Shown here: positions 55,083-63,969 of the stretch, piece by piece
How the letters are laid out: each line of letters begins with the position of its first letter
Position numbering within the stretch: the first letter of the stretch is position 1
Assembly (NCBI GenBank): GCA_041392835.1
Contig: JAWKLF010000001.1
Location: 1 to 64,000 of the forward strand
Length of the DNA: 64,000 nucleotides
DNA from: OLB11 sp041392835
Lineage (GTDB): Bacteria > Bacteroidota > Bacteroidia > Chitinophagales > Chitinophagaceae
Reading direction: 5' to 3'
Program-made: the position numbers and the translations under genes
The notes under the pieces: generated by a model
What the model was told of the DNA's origin: nothing
The model's database searches: none
Seen by the model: the letters and a program-made list of their open reading frames with translations, nothing else

Positions 55083-55876
55083 TGTCTTTAGCACATCATA
55101 AAGATCCCAAATTAAAATACCAACAACAAGTAGATAATGCCAAAGAATATGTGGTACCATTTATCTTAAAAACCTGTACACTAACTAAACAAAGCAAAGT
55201 ATTAGAAATTGGCTGTGGAGAGGGTGGTGTATTAAAACCTTTCTATGATATAGGTTGTGAATGTATTGGAGTAGATTTAGATAAACCACGTTTAGATTTG
55301 GCAAACACTTTTTTGAAAGAAGAAGTTGAGACAGGTCGTATGCAGTTTCTATATCAAAATGTGATGTCTGAAGAATTCTTAGCAATGTATACTCAATATT
55401 TTGACTTAATTATATTAAAAGATGTCATTGAGCATATACATGATCAAGAAAATTTTATTCCTTTTATGAAAAAACTTTTAACAGAGCAAGGTCAAATATT
55501 TTTTGGTTTTCCGCCTTGGTACATGCCATTTGGTGGGCATCAGCAAATAGCAGAAAAAAAAATCACATCAAAATTACCCTATTATCATTTGTTGCCAATG
55601 CCTTTGTTTTTAGGTTTTCTAAAGCTTAATAAAGAAAAAGAAAACACAATACTTACACTCAAAGAGGTAAAAGAAACAGGTATCAGTATTGAGCGATTTG
55701 AACGTATTTGTAAAAAAAATAATTATACCATAGTTAACAAACAATGGTTTTTAATCAACCCTATTTATCAATTTAAGTTTGGCCTTAAACCTCGGAAACA
55801 AAATGTTGTATTTGGTTTGATACCGTTTGTAAGAAATTTCTTAACAACGTGTGCTTACTATACAATAGCCAAATAG
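55082..55876 (+). CDS. Class I SAM-dependent methyltransferase
   Basis: The 264-residue protein has motif I VLEIGCGEGGVLKPF, the acidic residue of motif II (GVDLDKP) and LIILKDVIEHI in the UbiE/Methyltransf_11 style. The C-terminal 100 residues are basic and aromatic and have no clear match. Its ATG overlaps the stop of the DAHP synthase gene (TAATG). The methyl acceptor is unknown. Confidence 0.82.
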   Translation: MSLAHHKDPKLKYQQQVDNAKEYVVPFILKTCTLTKQSKVLEIGCGEGGVLKPFYDIGCECIGVDLDKPRLDLANTFLKEEVETGRMQFLYQNVMSEEFLAMYTQYFDLIILKDVIEHIHDQENFIPFMKKLLTEQGQIFFGFPPWYMPFGGHQQIAEKKITSKLPYYHLLPMPLFLGFLKLNKEKENTILTLKEVKETGISIERFERICKKNNYTIVNKQWFLINPIYQFKFGLKPRKQNVVFGLIPFVRNFLTTCAYYTIAK

Positions 55877-56106
55877 TTGATTTGTTTTTTTATATAGATG
55901 CATATTAAATAGTAAGACATAAATAAGACTTTTTTTTGTTTGCTATTGTGTATTTCAACAAATTTTGCTCTTGAAATATATATGGAAGTTAATTTCCAAG
56001 GGAAACTTTTTGTACATTAACATCAAGCACACAAAGTAAAAGGGCTATTAGTATCATTTTTACATTTTAATCTTAATCTTTGCGCCTCAAAATTAGTCCA
56101 AATAAT

Positions 56107-56745
56107 ATGCAAAAACTTTTTATACTTTTCTTACTTATTTTTTCTACACATTCTGGTTTTTCACAAGATGCAAAAGCCAAAAAAATATTAGACGATGTTA
56201 GCAAAAAAGTAAAATTATTAAAAACGCTTAAAGCCAATTTTACGATTACGATAGCTGGGCCAAAAACAAAGGCACAATCAAAAAAAGGTACTGTATATAT
56301 GAAAGGCGATAAATATCGTGTATCTATATCAGGGCAAGAAATTTTTTGTGATACCAAAAATGTACATACGTATATGAAAGAAACTAATGAAGTACAAATT
56401 AGTTCTTTTGACCCGAATGAAAATTCATTTACGCCATCTAAGCTATTTACTAACTTTTATGATAAGGAATACTCATATAAATTTATTGGCGAAACAAAAT
56501 TCAACGGAAAAAATGTATTTGTAATATTGCTGACACCTACAAATAAAGCAAAACAGTTCTCTAAAATTGAGCTTATGGTAGATAAAGCATCGAATATAGT
56601 TGCAGGTGGCAAGCTGTACGAAAAAAATGGAAATGTATATTCATATACTATCAATAATTATGCTGCCAATCCTGCTATTCAAGATGCAATTTTTGTATTC
56701 GATAGCAAAAAGTATCCAAACGTAGAAGTTATTGATTTAAGATAA
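56107..56745 (+). CDS. LolA-like outer-membrane lipoprotein carrier
   Basis: The 212-residue protein has a signal peptide (KLFILFLLIFSTHSGFSQ). The LolA fold pattern follows: a helix (AKKILDDVSKKVKLLKTLKANFTITI), then strands with KGTVYMKGDKYRVSISGQEI, and FVILLTPTNKAKQFSKIELMVDK. It should carry lipoproteins across the periplasm. I chose ATG 56107 because it places the signal peptide at the start. The frame from 56080 adds nine residues. Confidence 0.85.
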   Translation: MQKLFILFLLIFSTHSGFSQDAKAKKILDDVSKKVKLLKTLKANFTITIAGPKTKAQSKKGTVYMKGDKYRVSISGQEIFCDTKNVHTYMKETNEVQISSFDPNENSFTPSKLFTNFYDKEYSYKFIGETKFNGKNVFVILLTPTNKAKQFSKIELMVDKASNIVAGGKLYEKNGNVYSYTINNYAANPAIQDAIFVFDSKKYPNVEVIDLR

Positions 56746-56811
56746 TATCCTAAATCATTTTATTACTATTTTATTCTTTATTTCTCTTTTATAAAGTATT
56801 AGTTTTGCAGT

Positions 56812-57176
56812 ACTGCAAGCAGGGTTATCGCTTTTGTTTTAAATAAATAAAAGAGGAAAGTCCGGACAGCAAAGAGCAAACATACCATTTAACGAATGGT
56901 TGTACGTCAAGGTACAAAGCCAGTGCCACAGAAAATAACCGTCCTCCTTGGAGGGTAAGGGTGAAAAAGTGAGGTAAGAGCTCACTACATAATGGGTAAC
57001 TATTGTGTTGGGTAAACCTTATGTGCTGAAATGCCAAATAAGTGAATGCTTGAGAGCTGCTCGCTCGATATTCATGGGTAGGCAGATGGAGCTTTTTGGC
57101 AACAAAAAGCCTAGATAAATGATAGCCAAGTAAAAATATTTTTACTATACAGAATCCGGCTTATATGCTTGCAGTT
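56812..57176 (+). ncRNA. rnpB: RNase P RNA, bacterial type A
   Basis: Conserved blocks are all present in order: GAGGAAAGTCCGGACA near the 5' end (56859-56874), AGCCAGTGCCACAGAAA (about 56920), GGTAAGGGTGAAAAAG, and the 3' block ACAGAATCCGGCTTATATGC. The P1 helix pairs CTGCAAGCA (56813-56821) with TGCTTGCAG (57166-57174). A T-run at 57175 follows P1 and ends transcription. It cleaves the 5' leader of pre-tRNAs. Confidence 0.95.
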
Positions 57177-57206
57177 TTTTTTATAAAAAAGAAGTAATCA
57201 TTTTTT

Positions 57207-57800
57207 TTAGTGTACTACATCTAAAATATGAAAAAACTTACTTTCGGTAAATGATTTAGCTTCTTTACGTTTTGAAGCTTTGACTTCCAAATGCCAAGGT
57301 GCATTTTCAACACTACCTTCTTTGTTAGTAAGGTCATCTATTTGGTCAAAACCAAAATCAGTAAGAATATCTCTTAATAATTCAAAGTAATAGCCAAATT
57401 TATGAATATCATATTCATTTTGTTGCCATCCAAAAAGGCTTCCCATACCCCAGTAACGTTGGTTTTCGCCTCTAGTTTTTGTATAAAAAGATTCATGAGG
57501 ATATTTTAACATTTGCTCACAATGATATAATAAGTTTGGACATATCATATAGACTATACCATCCGTTTTTAATACACGATTCCATTCTTGAAGCACTTCT
57601 AAAAATTCTTTTAACGAAAAATGTTCAATGACATGTCGTGTATAAATTTCATCTACACTATTATTTTCAAAAGGCAATTGATGAGCACTACAAACATAAT
57701 CAACACCTGGCAAATCACGTATGTCGCAAGACTTATATCCTTTTCGTGGGCTTATACCACAACCAATTTCTATTTTAAATGCATCTGTTGAATTGTTCAT
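57207..57800 (-). CDS. Class I SAM-dependent methyltransferase
   Basis: The 197-residue protein has IEIGCGISPRKGYKSCDIRD (motif I and following acidic residue) and the pattern IYTRHVIEHF and EWNRVLKTDGIVYMICPN of the Methyltransf_11/predicted SAM family often near polysaccharide genes. It follows the cytochrome-like lipoprotein gene by 5 nt on the same strand. The substrate is unknown. Confidence 0.8.
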   Translation of the reverse strand: MNNSTDAFKIEIGCGISPRKGYKSCDIRDLPGVDYVCSAHQLPFENNSVDEIYTRHVIEHFSLKEFLEVLQEWNRVLKTDGIVYMICPNLLYHCEQMLKYPHESFYTKTRGENQRYWGMGSLFGWQQNEYDIHKFGYYFELLRDILTDFGFDQIDDLTNKEGSVENAPWHLEVKASKRKEAKSFTESKFFHILDVVH

Positions 57801-57805
57801 GAGGT

Positions 57806-58240
57806 TTATTTTTCCTGATATGTTAAAGGTAGTTTTTTTATTCGTTTTAATGGGCCACTACAATAAATTCCATGGCATTCCATACATTGATTGATTACAA
57901 GCGTATAGTTTTCTGCTTGATGTTCTTGGTTAGCCATCAAATTTCGATAAGCTATGGCAAAGTTTTGAGCATGAGTATAAAATACATTTTCAAATACACT
58001 ACTATCCGTTGGCTCTGCAGTCCAAAAAGGCATAAGCGGATAACGGATAGAATCAACAAGTTTATGATTTTTTATATCAATACGCATACTATCGCAATAA
58101 TCGGCCATAGTGCGCATCATGTGTGCCATGGGTTTTACTTCGTTGGGATCTTTGATCGCAGTTTGCTCATACTGCTTTTCGCCACAAGATAGTATGGCTA
58201 TAGAAATTATAGAGAGTATTAAAGATGTAGTCTTTTTCAA
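57806..58240 (-). CDS. Small monohaem cytochrome-like lipoprotein
   Basis: The start is set at TTG 58240, giving a 144-residue lipoprotein with leader KKTTSLILSIISIAILSC and Cys as lipid anchor. The ATG at 58288 would overlap the DUF4920 gene and give a non-typical leader. One CXXCH motif (CMECH, in VINQCMECHGIYC) near the C-terminus suggests a single c-haem. Upstream lies a helical segment with HMMRTMADYC. It sits in a DUF4920 - cytochrome - methyltransferase run. Confidence 0.65.
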   Translation of the reverse strand: MKKTTSLILSIISIAILSCGEKQYEQTAIKDPNEVKPMAHMMRTMADYCDSMRIDIKNHKLVDSIRYPLMPFWTAEPTDSSVFENVFYTHAQNFAIAYRNLMANQEHQAENYTLVINQCMECHGIYCSGPLKRIKKLPLTYQEK

Positions 58241-58259
58241 TAGATTGGTAAGTTTTGCT

Positions 58260-58727
58260 TTATTGAATAATAACACCTTTTGCTTCAAATACGAGTTCTT
58301 CCAATGGAGTTTTTATGGTGTCAATTGTTTGTTGTGAGTCGCCATTATCTTTTGCGTATTCTTTTAGATCGGCTACAGAGGTTATTTCTCTTTTGGCTAT
58401 ACCTTCTACTATGGCTGTTTTGCCAGATGCGTCTTTAGGCATAAAAAAACCATAGTCTTTAAATGTTACTCGTACTAAAGAACCATCTTGTTTGGTTAAT
58501 TCCATCCAACATCCTTTTTTTTGACAAACAGCCGAAATTTCTCCTTTTAGTTTGCCTACTTGTTCATCACTATTTTGTAATAGGCTTGTAATGCTATCTA
58601 CTGGTAGTGCGCCATCTTCAGTGATTTTTCCGCAAAACTCCTGCGCGTTTGATCTTTTCAGCCGAATCTGTTTGACAAGAAAATAAAAAATTCTTAGAAT
58701 TAAAGTATATAAAATAGATGCTTTCAT
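58260..58727 (-). CDS. DUF4920 protein with a shifted leader
   Basis: The 155-residue frame ends in a clear DUF4920 domain (GKITEDGALPVDSI; VCQKKGCWMEL; DYGFFMPKD; KGVII). Its N-terminal residues 18-28 (VKQIRLKRSNA) do not look like a leader. The frame shifted by one reads LFSCQTDSAEKIKRA, a textbook lipobox and spacer. Two compensating single-base indels near 58680 and 58645 would give a normal lipoprotein. As written, the lipobox is lost. Confidence 0.72.
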   Translation of the reverse strand: MKASILYTLILRIFYFLVKQIRLKRSNAQEFCGKITEDGALPVDSITSLLQNSDEQVGKLKGEISAVCQKKGCWMELTKQDGSLVRVTFKDYGFFMPKDASGKTAIVEGIAKREITSVADLKEYAKDNGDSQQTIDTIKTPLEELVFEAKGVIIQ

Positions 58728-58754
58728 GGAGTATGAATGTTAAATAATAATATG

Positions 58755-58762
58755 CAAATATA
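58755..58762 (-). promoter_or_regulatory. -7 promoter element (TATATTTG) for the DUF4920 operon
   Basis: TATATTTG on the minus strand ends 27 nt upstream of the ATG at 58727. Confidence 0.45.
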
Positions 58763-58797
58763 CTTGCGAATAGGCTAAGTACTTTAAAAAAAGTAAA

Positions 58798-60714
58798 TTA
58801 TCTCATCAAGAGAACATCACCTTTAATTAGTTCTTCTTTTGTTTTACATTTTACTTTCAGAAAATAATAGTAGGTATCCATAATGCACGGAACACCTTTG
58901 TGGTTTCCTTCCCATCCTATTTCTTGAGCGTTAGAATGAAAAACTTCATTGCCCCATCTATTCATTATTTTTAGCTCATACTGATCATATTTGAGTAAAC
59001 CAATAGGTTTGAAAATATCATTGATGCCATCACCGTTTGGCGTAAAAGCATTGGGCAATATAATGTTGTCACAACAACTAACTATATAAACCGAAACAGT
59101 ATCGTAGTTACTGCATGAATTTGTTCCTTCGCCACATAAAATGATGTTTGTATTTTCCTTGATGTTTGCATGGAGTGTATCGCCATAGTGTAAGCTGTTG
59201 GACGTGTCATTTAGATACCAAATGTAATTGCTACCTCCAAAAGCTGATAGTACTATTTCTTGGTTTTTACATATAGCTTTTTCGCTCGTAAATATTCTGA
59301 TATTAGGTTTCGGTATCATTTCAATTGCTACTTGATCTATGTAAATACATCCATATTGGTCTGTAGCTTGCAAGGTATAGGTGCCAGTTTTTTGAACTTC
59401 TATATTAGCAGTAGTATCGCCAGTGTTCCACAAAAATGAAACAAAGGGTAGGCTATTATATATAATGTAATCGCCTTTGCATATTTTTCTATCAGGGCCT
59501 AAATCAAGAGGGATGGTAGGCGTATTCCTAATTTCTAAGTGTGTTATAGAATCACAACCAAGCGTAGTAGTATGGAAAATATTTGTAGTGACTGGATTTG
59601 AGTAACTAATACCATCATAAAGTATTGTTTCATCAAAACATTTTGTGATTATTGTGTCTAAATAATAAGTTGGATTTACTTTAAGATTTATGGTTCGTAT
59701 ACTATCACAACCAGCTATATTCGTTAACGTATCAATGTAAATACCCGTAGTTGTGTATCCTTCATACGACTCTCCTTGACATATCGTATTGTATAAAGTA
59801 CTTGTAGTAGAGTTGGAAGTATAGATGGTGGTAGTTAAGGTATCTGGACATCCAAATCCTACATAAGGAATAATAACAAGTTTGTACGTGGTGTTTTGAG
59901 ATGGTGAATTCAACGTTACTTGTTCGCCTTGAGCCAGAAGTGTTGTGAGTGAGGAATCGTACCAAAGATAATTTTCGAAACCTGATGGGCCAGACATAGT
60001 AAAGTTTGGTTCATTGTTGCAAATGACTCCATTTATTTGAAAAAGACCACAAGAAACATCTACATAACCATAACCAAAATGTGCTCCTAATGAACAATCA
60101 CCAGACTCAAAGGTAATAGTAATTTTATGCCCTGCAAGGCCTGAAAGGTTGAGGGTAGAAGTAGTCCAAGATTTATAAAGAACCGAATTGTCTACTAAAC
60201 TATGCTCAAATCCTGGCAATACGCCTCCTGATATATATAAGAAATCATTACAATTTACTATCTGATTGGACGTAGAGTCAAAAGCGGATACGACAAACCT
60301 TGGTTGTTCGGCAAGTGAGTGATTGGGGTCTTCAAATACTACAGCATAACGATAAATGATACTATAATTATTGATGCTGTTCGGTACTATAAATGAATAT
60401 TCAGCAGATTCGGATTGAGACCCAGCCGAAGAGTTGCCCAGCTTAAGTGCATATTGACCGCCTCCTGGAGGCAATACCGGGAACCCGCCAAAATAATCTA
60501 AGGCAGTTCCAGACATTAAAGTATGTCTTCCATTGATAGCTTGCGATGGAAGTTTGCCAGAAATAGGGCAGCATACTCCAATATAAAATTGCCAATTTGA
60601 AAGTGTTCCTGTCTCAAAATCTATATTGGGTGGGCAATTACTTTGCGCTGTAGTTTGTTTAAAAACAAAACATTGAAGTATGAGGATAAGATAAATGATT
60701 AGTGATTTATACAT
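58798..60714 (-). CDS. Secreted protein with T9SS type B sorting domain
   Basis: The 638-residue protein has a signal peptide (ending TTAQ). The N-terminal beta-sandwich (NIDFETGTLSNWQFYIGVC) is followed by repeats with GCDSIRTINL and GCDSITHLEI. The type B C-terminal sorting domain has ILPNAFTPNGDGINDIF, KIMNRWGNEVF, YYYFLKVKC and KGDVLL. It is predicted T9SS cargo. A terminator precedes it, so it has its own promoter. Confidence 0.85.
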   Translation of the reverse strand: MYKSLIIYLILILQCFVFKQTTAQSNCPPNIDFETGTLSNWQFYIGVCCPISGKLPSQAINGRHTLMSGTALDYFGGFPVLPPGGGQYALKLGNSSAGSQSESAEYSFIVPNSINNYSIIYRYAVVFEDPNHSLAEQPRFVVSAFDSTSNQIVNCNDFLYISGGVLPGFEHSLVDNSVLYKSWTTSTLNLSGLAGHKITITFESGDCSLGAHFGYGYVDVSCGLFQINGVICNNEPNFTMSGPSGFENYLWYDSSLTTLLAQGEQVTLNSPSQNTTYKLVIIPYVGFGCPDTLTTTIYTSNSTTSTLYNTICQGESYEGYTTTGIYIDTLTNIAGCDSIRTINLKVNPTYYLDTIITKCFDETILYDGISYSNPVTTNIFHTTTLGCDSITHLEIRNTPTIPLDLGPDRKICKGDYIIYNSLPFVSFLWNTGDTTANIEVQKTGTYTLQATDQYGCIYIDQVAIEMIPKPNIRIFTSEKAICKNQEIVLSAFGGSNYIWYLNDTSNSLHYGDTLHANIKENTNIILCGEGTNSCSNYDTVSVYIVSCCDNIILPNAFTPNGDGINDIFKPIGLLKYDQYELKIMNRWGNEVFHSNAQEIGWEGNHKGVPCIMDTYYYFLKVKCKTKEELIKGDVLLMR

Positions 60715-60724
60715 ATTTATAGTG

Positions 60725-60756
60725 AAAAAAAAAGTTGCCTATAAAAGGCAACTTTT
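60725..60756 (-). terminator. Terminator of the T9SS type A cargo gene
   Basis: An 11-bp stem (AAAAGTTGCCT / AGGCAACTTTT, loop 5 nt) is followed on the minus strand by a run of T. It lies 19 nt after the stop at 60775. Confidence 0.85.
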
Positions 60757-60774
60757 AAATGAAAGGATATAAAA

Positions 60775-61674
60775 TTATTTTTTATTAAAAACTACTGAAA
60801 GTGTTTTTCCATTAAGAGGTACTTGTGCAGTATAAGCACCAGCAGCTAATGCAGAAATGTCAAAAGAATATTCTTTACTATCTTGTTTTACAGTCAACGG
60901 AAAGCTCTTAACTAATTTCCCTTGCATATCAATAATATCAAACGTGGTGCTTTCATTTTTATCTGCATTAATGTTAAGCGTTATTTTATTATAAGCAGGA
61001 CTTGGGTATAATGAAAAGCCACCATTATTTACTTGTTCATCTATTGAAGCGGGGCCAGCTTTTTTCTCTACTTTCAATGTCAATTCACGACCGTCTGTAG
61101 CTGGAGATGTAAAAGGTTTGCCTAATGTTGATGTGCCTTCAAAAGCTGCAACAGCAGTTTTAGTGCGTCCTTGTTTAGCTCCAACGAACCACTCAAAATT
61201 ATAAATAGCATCTTTATTAAAGCTTGTGGAATTTGTTATGCTATAGGTACCATACCACAAACCTTCTTTTGTAATAACTGGAGCGTCAGCTTTAGAAATA
61301 GTATTTGCAGATACTCTCCAATGTCCTGTTGTAGGTGTGAAATTTCTTATTTTAGCACCCCAATTTGGTTGTCTATTATCTTGTAAAAAAGAAGTTGGTA
61401 ATAGAGGATTGTATTTTACAACATTTGTTGAAAGTGTTCCTCCGTTTGAAAGAGCTTCGAAATCAAAGTCTATGCCAATTTGAAATCCATTCAATGATAA
61501 AGTGGTGCCATCGGTTGATGCATTTTCAAGATATAAATCAAATTGAATTTCATTTGGTGCCACTAACGAAATGTTTTTCATTATAGCGTTGATTTTTTTG
61601 CTTTGTGCAAATACCTGTTGAGAAGTAAATGCTACAAAAGCAATAAGAATGGAAAGGAGTTTAAAGTTTTTCAT
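60775..61674 (-). CDS. Secreted protein with T9SS type A sorting domain
   Basis: The 299-residue protein has a signal peptide (KLLSILIAFVAFTSQQVFAQ), a cohesin-like beta-sandwich (about 28-200: LVAPNEIQFDLYLENAST) and a type A sorting domain (FSLYPSPAYNKITLNI, ALAAGAYTAQV). It is predicted T9SS cargo with its own promoter and terminator. Confidence 0.83.
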   Translation of the reverse strand: MKNFKLLSILIAFVAFTSQQVFAQSKKINAIMKNISLVAPNEIQFDLYLENASTDGTTLSLNGFQIGIDFDFEALSNGGTLSTNVVKYNPLLPTSFLQDNRQPNWGAKIRNFTPTTGHWRVSANTISKADAPVITKEGLWYGTYSITNSTSFNKDAIYNFEWFVGAKQGRTKTAVAAFEGTSTLGKPFTSPATDGRELTLKVEKKAGPASIDEQVNNGGFSLYPSPAYNKITLNINADKNESTTFDIIDMQGKLVKSFPLTVKQDSKEYSFDISALAAGAYTAQVPLNGKTLSVVFNKK

Positions 61675-61707
61675 ACGAAATGTTTTTAGTTATTAAAAAT
61701 AATAATA

Positions 61708-61715
61708 CAAATATA
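61708..61715 (-). promoter_or_regulatory. -7 promoter element (TATATTTG)
   Basis: TATATTTG on the minus strand lies 33 nt upstream of the ATG at 61674. Confidence 0.45.
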
Positions 61716-61831
61716 TTCGATTATTTTCAATAAAAATGTTAAAAAGTCAACGGCTTACACAATTGTGTAAAAAGTACAATTTGACCCTTGAAATATACTT
61801 GGGATGGGCATTTAATAAAAATAAAGAGGCA

Positions 61832-62125
61832 TTATTCAGCCAAAATAGTGTCAAAAGTATAAACTTCTTCGTTGCTCTTTTTCATAAAATACTTTTCGCG
61901 AGCGTATTTTTCTTTTATAAAAAGGTTGCTTTGGAATTCGCTTTTTTCTTGCTGTAAATTGGCTACTTCTTTGGTCAAATAATCAATTTTTTCTTCCATA
62001 TTGGAAAGCTCTTTACGTTGCTGATACAAAGAAACTATATCGTATTGAGCAAAAAAGACTATCCAAATTAAAAAGATTGTTGTAACAATAACTATTTTCT
62101 TTCGAATCGAAATTTGAATACTCAT
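61832..62125 (-). CDS. DivIC/FtsB-family cell division protein
   Basis: The 97-residue protein has a short basic cytoplasmic start, one membrane helix (about 10-28) and a periplasmic coiled coil (LSNMEEKIDYLTKEVANLQQ). It ends with the family pattern FIKEKYAREKYFMKKSNEEVY. FtsB/DivIC bridges the divisome. It follows yajC by 11 nt. Confidence 0.85.
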   Translation of the reverse strand: MSIQISIRKKIVIVTTIFLIWIVFFAQYDIVSLYQQRKELSNMEEKIDYLTKEVANLQQEKSEFQSNLFIKEKYAREKYFMKKSNEEVYTFDTILAE

Positions 62126-62136
62126 ACTTCGTCTTT

Positions 62137-62481
62137 TTAGGCTTTGGTATCGCCAGCTATTTTTTTACGATAGGCCATAGTCATTTCCATAGAGATAGCA
62201 CTACGGTCAATTTTTAACACAGTATTTCGGTCTACTTCTAAAGAAATAGTTCCATCATCATTTGCTTTTACTATTTTGCCATATATGCCAGCATTGGTTA
62301 TGATAGTATCGCCAATATCTGTGCTATTTGAAAAAGCTTTTTGTTCTTTAGCTCTTTTCATTTGTGGTCGTATCATAAATAAATACATCACGGCTATCAT
62401 GCCTACCATAAATACTACATTAAACATAGGATTAGGTTTCCCATCTTGTCCAGCCATTAGAATGACATTTATTATATCCAT
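62137..62481 (-). CDS. yajC: Preprotein translocase subunit YajC
   Basis: The 114-residue protein has one membrane helix followed by the YajC signature (FMIRPQMKRAKEQKAFSNST, then GDTIITNAGIYGKIV). YajC associates with SecDF. Neighbours DUF1573 and nusB form a known Bacteroidota order. Confidence 0.93.
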   Translation of the reverse strand: MDIINVILMAGQDGKPNPMFNVVFMVGMIAVMYLFMIRPQMKRAKEQKAFSNSTDIGDTIITNAGIYGKIVKANDDGTISLEVDRNTVLKIDRSAISMEMTMAYRKKIAGDTKA

Positions 62482-62501
62482 TATTATAAAAAATTTAGGG
62501 A

Positions 62502-62509
62502 CAAAGGTA
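62502..62509 (-). promoter_or_regulatory. -7 promoter element (TACCTTTG) for yajC
   Basis: TACCTTTG on the minus strand ends 20 nt upstream of the yajC ATG at 62481. Confidence 0.45.
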
Positions 62510-62593
62510 AATAATAGTTTGGGTTTTGAAAGGAAATCAAAAAAATAATGTCAAGTATAAGTTTGGGTATATAACAGGGAATGTAATTTTTTT

Positions 62594-63040
62594 TTATTCT
62601 ACTATAACATCTATTAGCAAGGTATATTCCGAAGGTTTGCCATTGGTACGTATCCCAACCGTTTTGCTATTGTAACCTTTTTTACCTTGACTATTAAAGT
62701 TTACTTCTATACTCCCTTTTTGATTAGGTTTAATGGGGTTTTGGTCATACACTGGAACTGTGCACCCACAAGAGCCGGCTGCATGCGAAATAATAATGTC
62801 TTTATTTCCAGTGTTTGTATATTCAAAATCAAATTTTACATTTTCGCCTTCTTTTATAGTACCAAAATTATGAAATGTATCTACAAAGGTTAAACAACCA
62901 AATGCAGAAGAATCTCCTATATCATTTGGGTTTTTTACTAAGCTTGTAGATAGCTTAGTGCTTGTTTGCCTTTCTTCTGACGATTTTTCACTACAGCTAT
63001 AGAGTGCCACTATGACAAGTAAAATCAAATAGTTATTCAT
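62594..63040 (-). CDS. DUF1573 lipoprotein
   Basis: The 148-residue protein has a lipoprotein leader (LILLVIVALYSC) and one DUF1573 Ig-like domain (FHNFGTIKEGENVKFDFEYTNTGNKD, then GSCGCTVP). The family is very common in Bacteroidota envelopes and has no settled role. It lies between nusB and yajC. Confidence 0.88.
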   Translation of the reverse strand: MNNYLILLVIVALYSCSEKSSEERQTSTKLSTSLVKNPNDIGDSSAFGCLTFVDTFHNFGTIKEGENVKFDFEYTNTGNKDIIISHAAGSCGCTVPVYDQNPIKPNQKGSIEVNFNSQGKKGYNSKTVGIRTNGKPSEYTLLIDVIVE

Positions 63041-63123
63041 TTTTTATTATTTTTTACAAAGTCTATTTTATGAATTTTTATTTTCTTTTTCAAGTTCTTT
63101 ACGAATGCTATCTAAAACGCCAT

Positions 63124-63576
63124 TTACAAATTGACCACTTTGAGGTGTGCTAAACATTTTGGCCAGTCTATATATTCATTAATACTAACTTTTACAGGTA
63201 TGGTAGAAAAAAATAATAATTCGCATACTCCCATATTAATAAGTATTCTATCTATTGTAGCTATGCGATCGGCATCCCAATTGAGTAATTTAGGTTTTAC
63301 GATTTCGCTAAAAATGGGTAATTTTTCATGATACAAATCAAGCAATTCTAAAGCAAATTCTTCTTTATCACTACTAACTAAGCTATTGAAAGCAAAATGC
63401 ATGGGTTTACTCAAAATCTTATACGTCATAGCATCTAATGTGTCATAGTCCGTATACCAATTCATGTGCAACTCAGCCATGAGCTGTGCAGTATCTTCAT
63501 GTTCAAAAATAAATTTCATTATTATGAATTGAACAATGTCTTTGTCTTCATTTAAATTATGTGTAGACGACAACAA
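63124..63576 (-). CDS. nusB: NusB, C-terminal fragment
   Basis: A 150-residue reading from TTG 63576. It carries most of the NusB core (IVKPKLLNWDADRIATIDRILI, PVKVSINEYID). It lacks the final helix because of the one-base loss near 63168. The TTG is probably not a real start. Confidence 0.6.
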   Translation of the reverse strand: MLSSTHNLNEDKDIVQFIIMKFIFEHEDTAQLMAELHMNWYTDYDTLDAMTYKILSKPMHFAFNSLVSSDKEEFALELLDLYHEKLPIFSEIVKPKLLNWDADRIATIDRILINMGVCELLFFSTIPVKVSINEYIDWPKCLAHLKVVNL

Positions 63577-63591
63577 ATACTTTTGATATTC

Positions 63592-63969
63592 TTAGGTTTT
63601 TTGCAAATCCAGAAATTGTTTCTTAATGTACTCTGTATCAAAATCGTTATATAACTTATGTTTTTTTGTAAGGTCTATGATACTTTGATTTTCTTTGAGA
63701 GCTTTTATAACTATATTATAAGCAAGTTTTGTGTTGATGTTTAAATCTTCTTGTGTAGGTAGATGTTTAGATGATCGTTGATTTGAGAAAACTAAAACAT
63801 AGTCGCAAAGCTGAATTAAAAATTGATACACAGTAACAAGAAGTAGGGATGTATTTATGATCTCATTCTTTAAATTTTTTTGCAATTCACTACTAGTAGT
63901 TTCCGTATTGAGTGAAGCTTGATAAAGAACATTAAAGGCTTTAATTCGAATAAGTCTTCTTGTCATCAT
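63592..63969 (-). CDS. nusB: NusB, N-terminal fragment
   Basis: A 125-residue reading that starts MMTRRLIRIKAFNVLYQA, a normal NusB N-terminus, and stops at the TAA at 63592. By itself it lacks the RNA-binding C-terminal bundle. Confidence 0.6.
   Translation of the reverse strand: MMTRRLIRIKAFNVLYQASLNTETTSSELQKNLKNEIINTSLLLVTVYQFLIQLCDYVLVFSNQRSSKHLPTQEDLNINTKLAYNIVIKALKENQSIIDLTKKHKLYNDFDTEYIKKQFLDLQKT

Larger units (their letters stand above)
63068..63969 (-). pseudogene. nusB: Transcription antitermination factor NusB, interrupted by a stop and a frameshift
   Basis: The whole span encodes a Bacteroidota-type long NusB of about 300 residues. An in-frame TAA at 63592-63594 splits it after LDLQKT, and the same frame then resumes as EYQKYLL. 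Near 63168 one base is missing. The written frame ends at VVNL, whereas the next frame continues AKMFSTPQSGQFVNGVLD to a stop at 63068, the normal NusB C-terminus. NusB is normally kept in all genomes, so sequence error is a real possibility. Confidence 0.82.
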
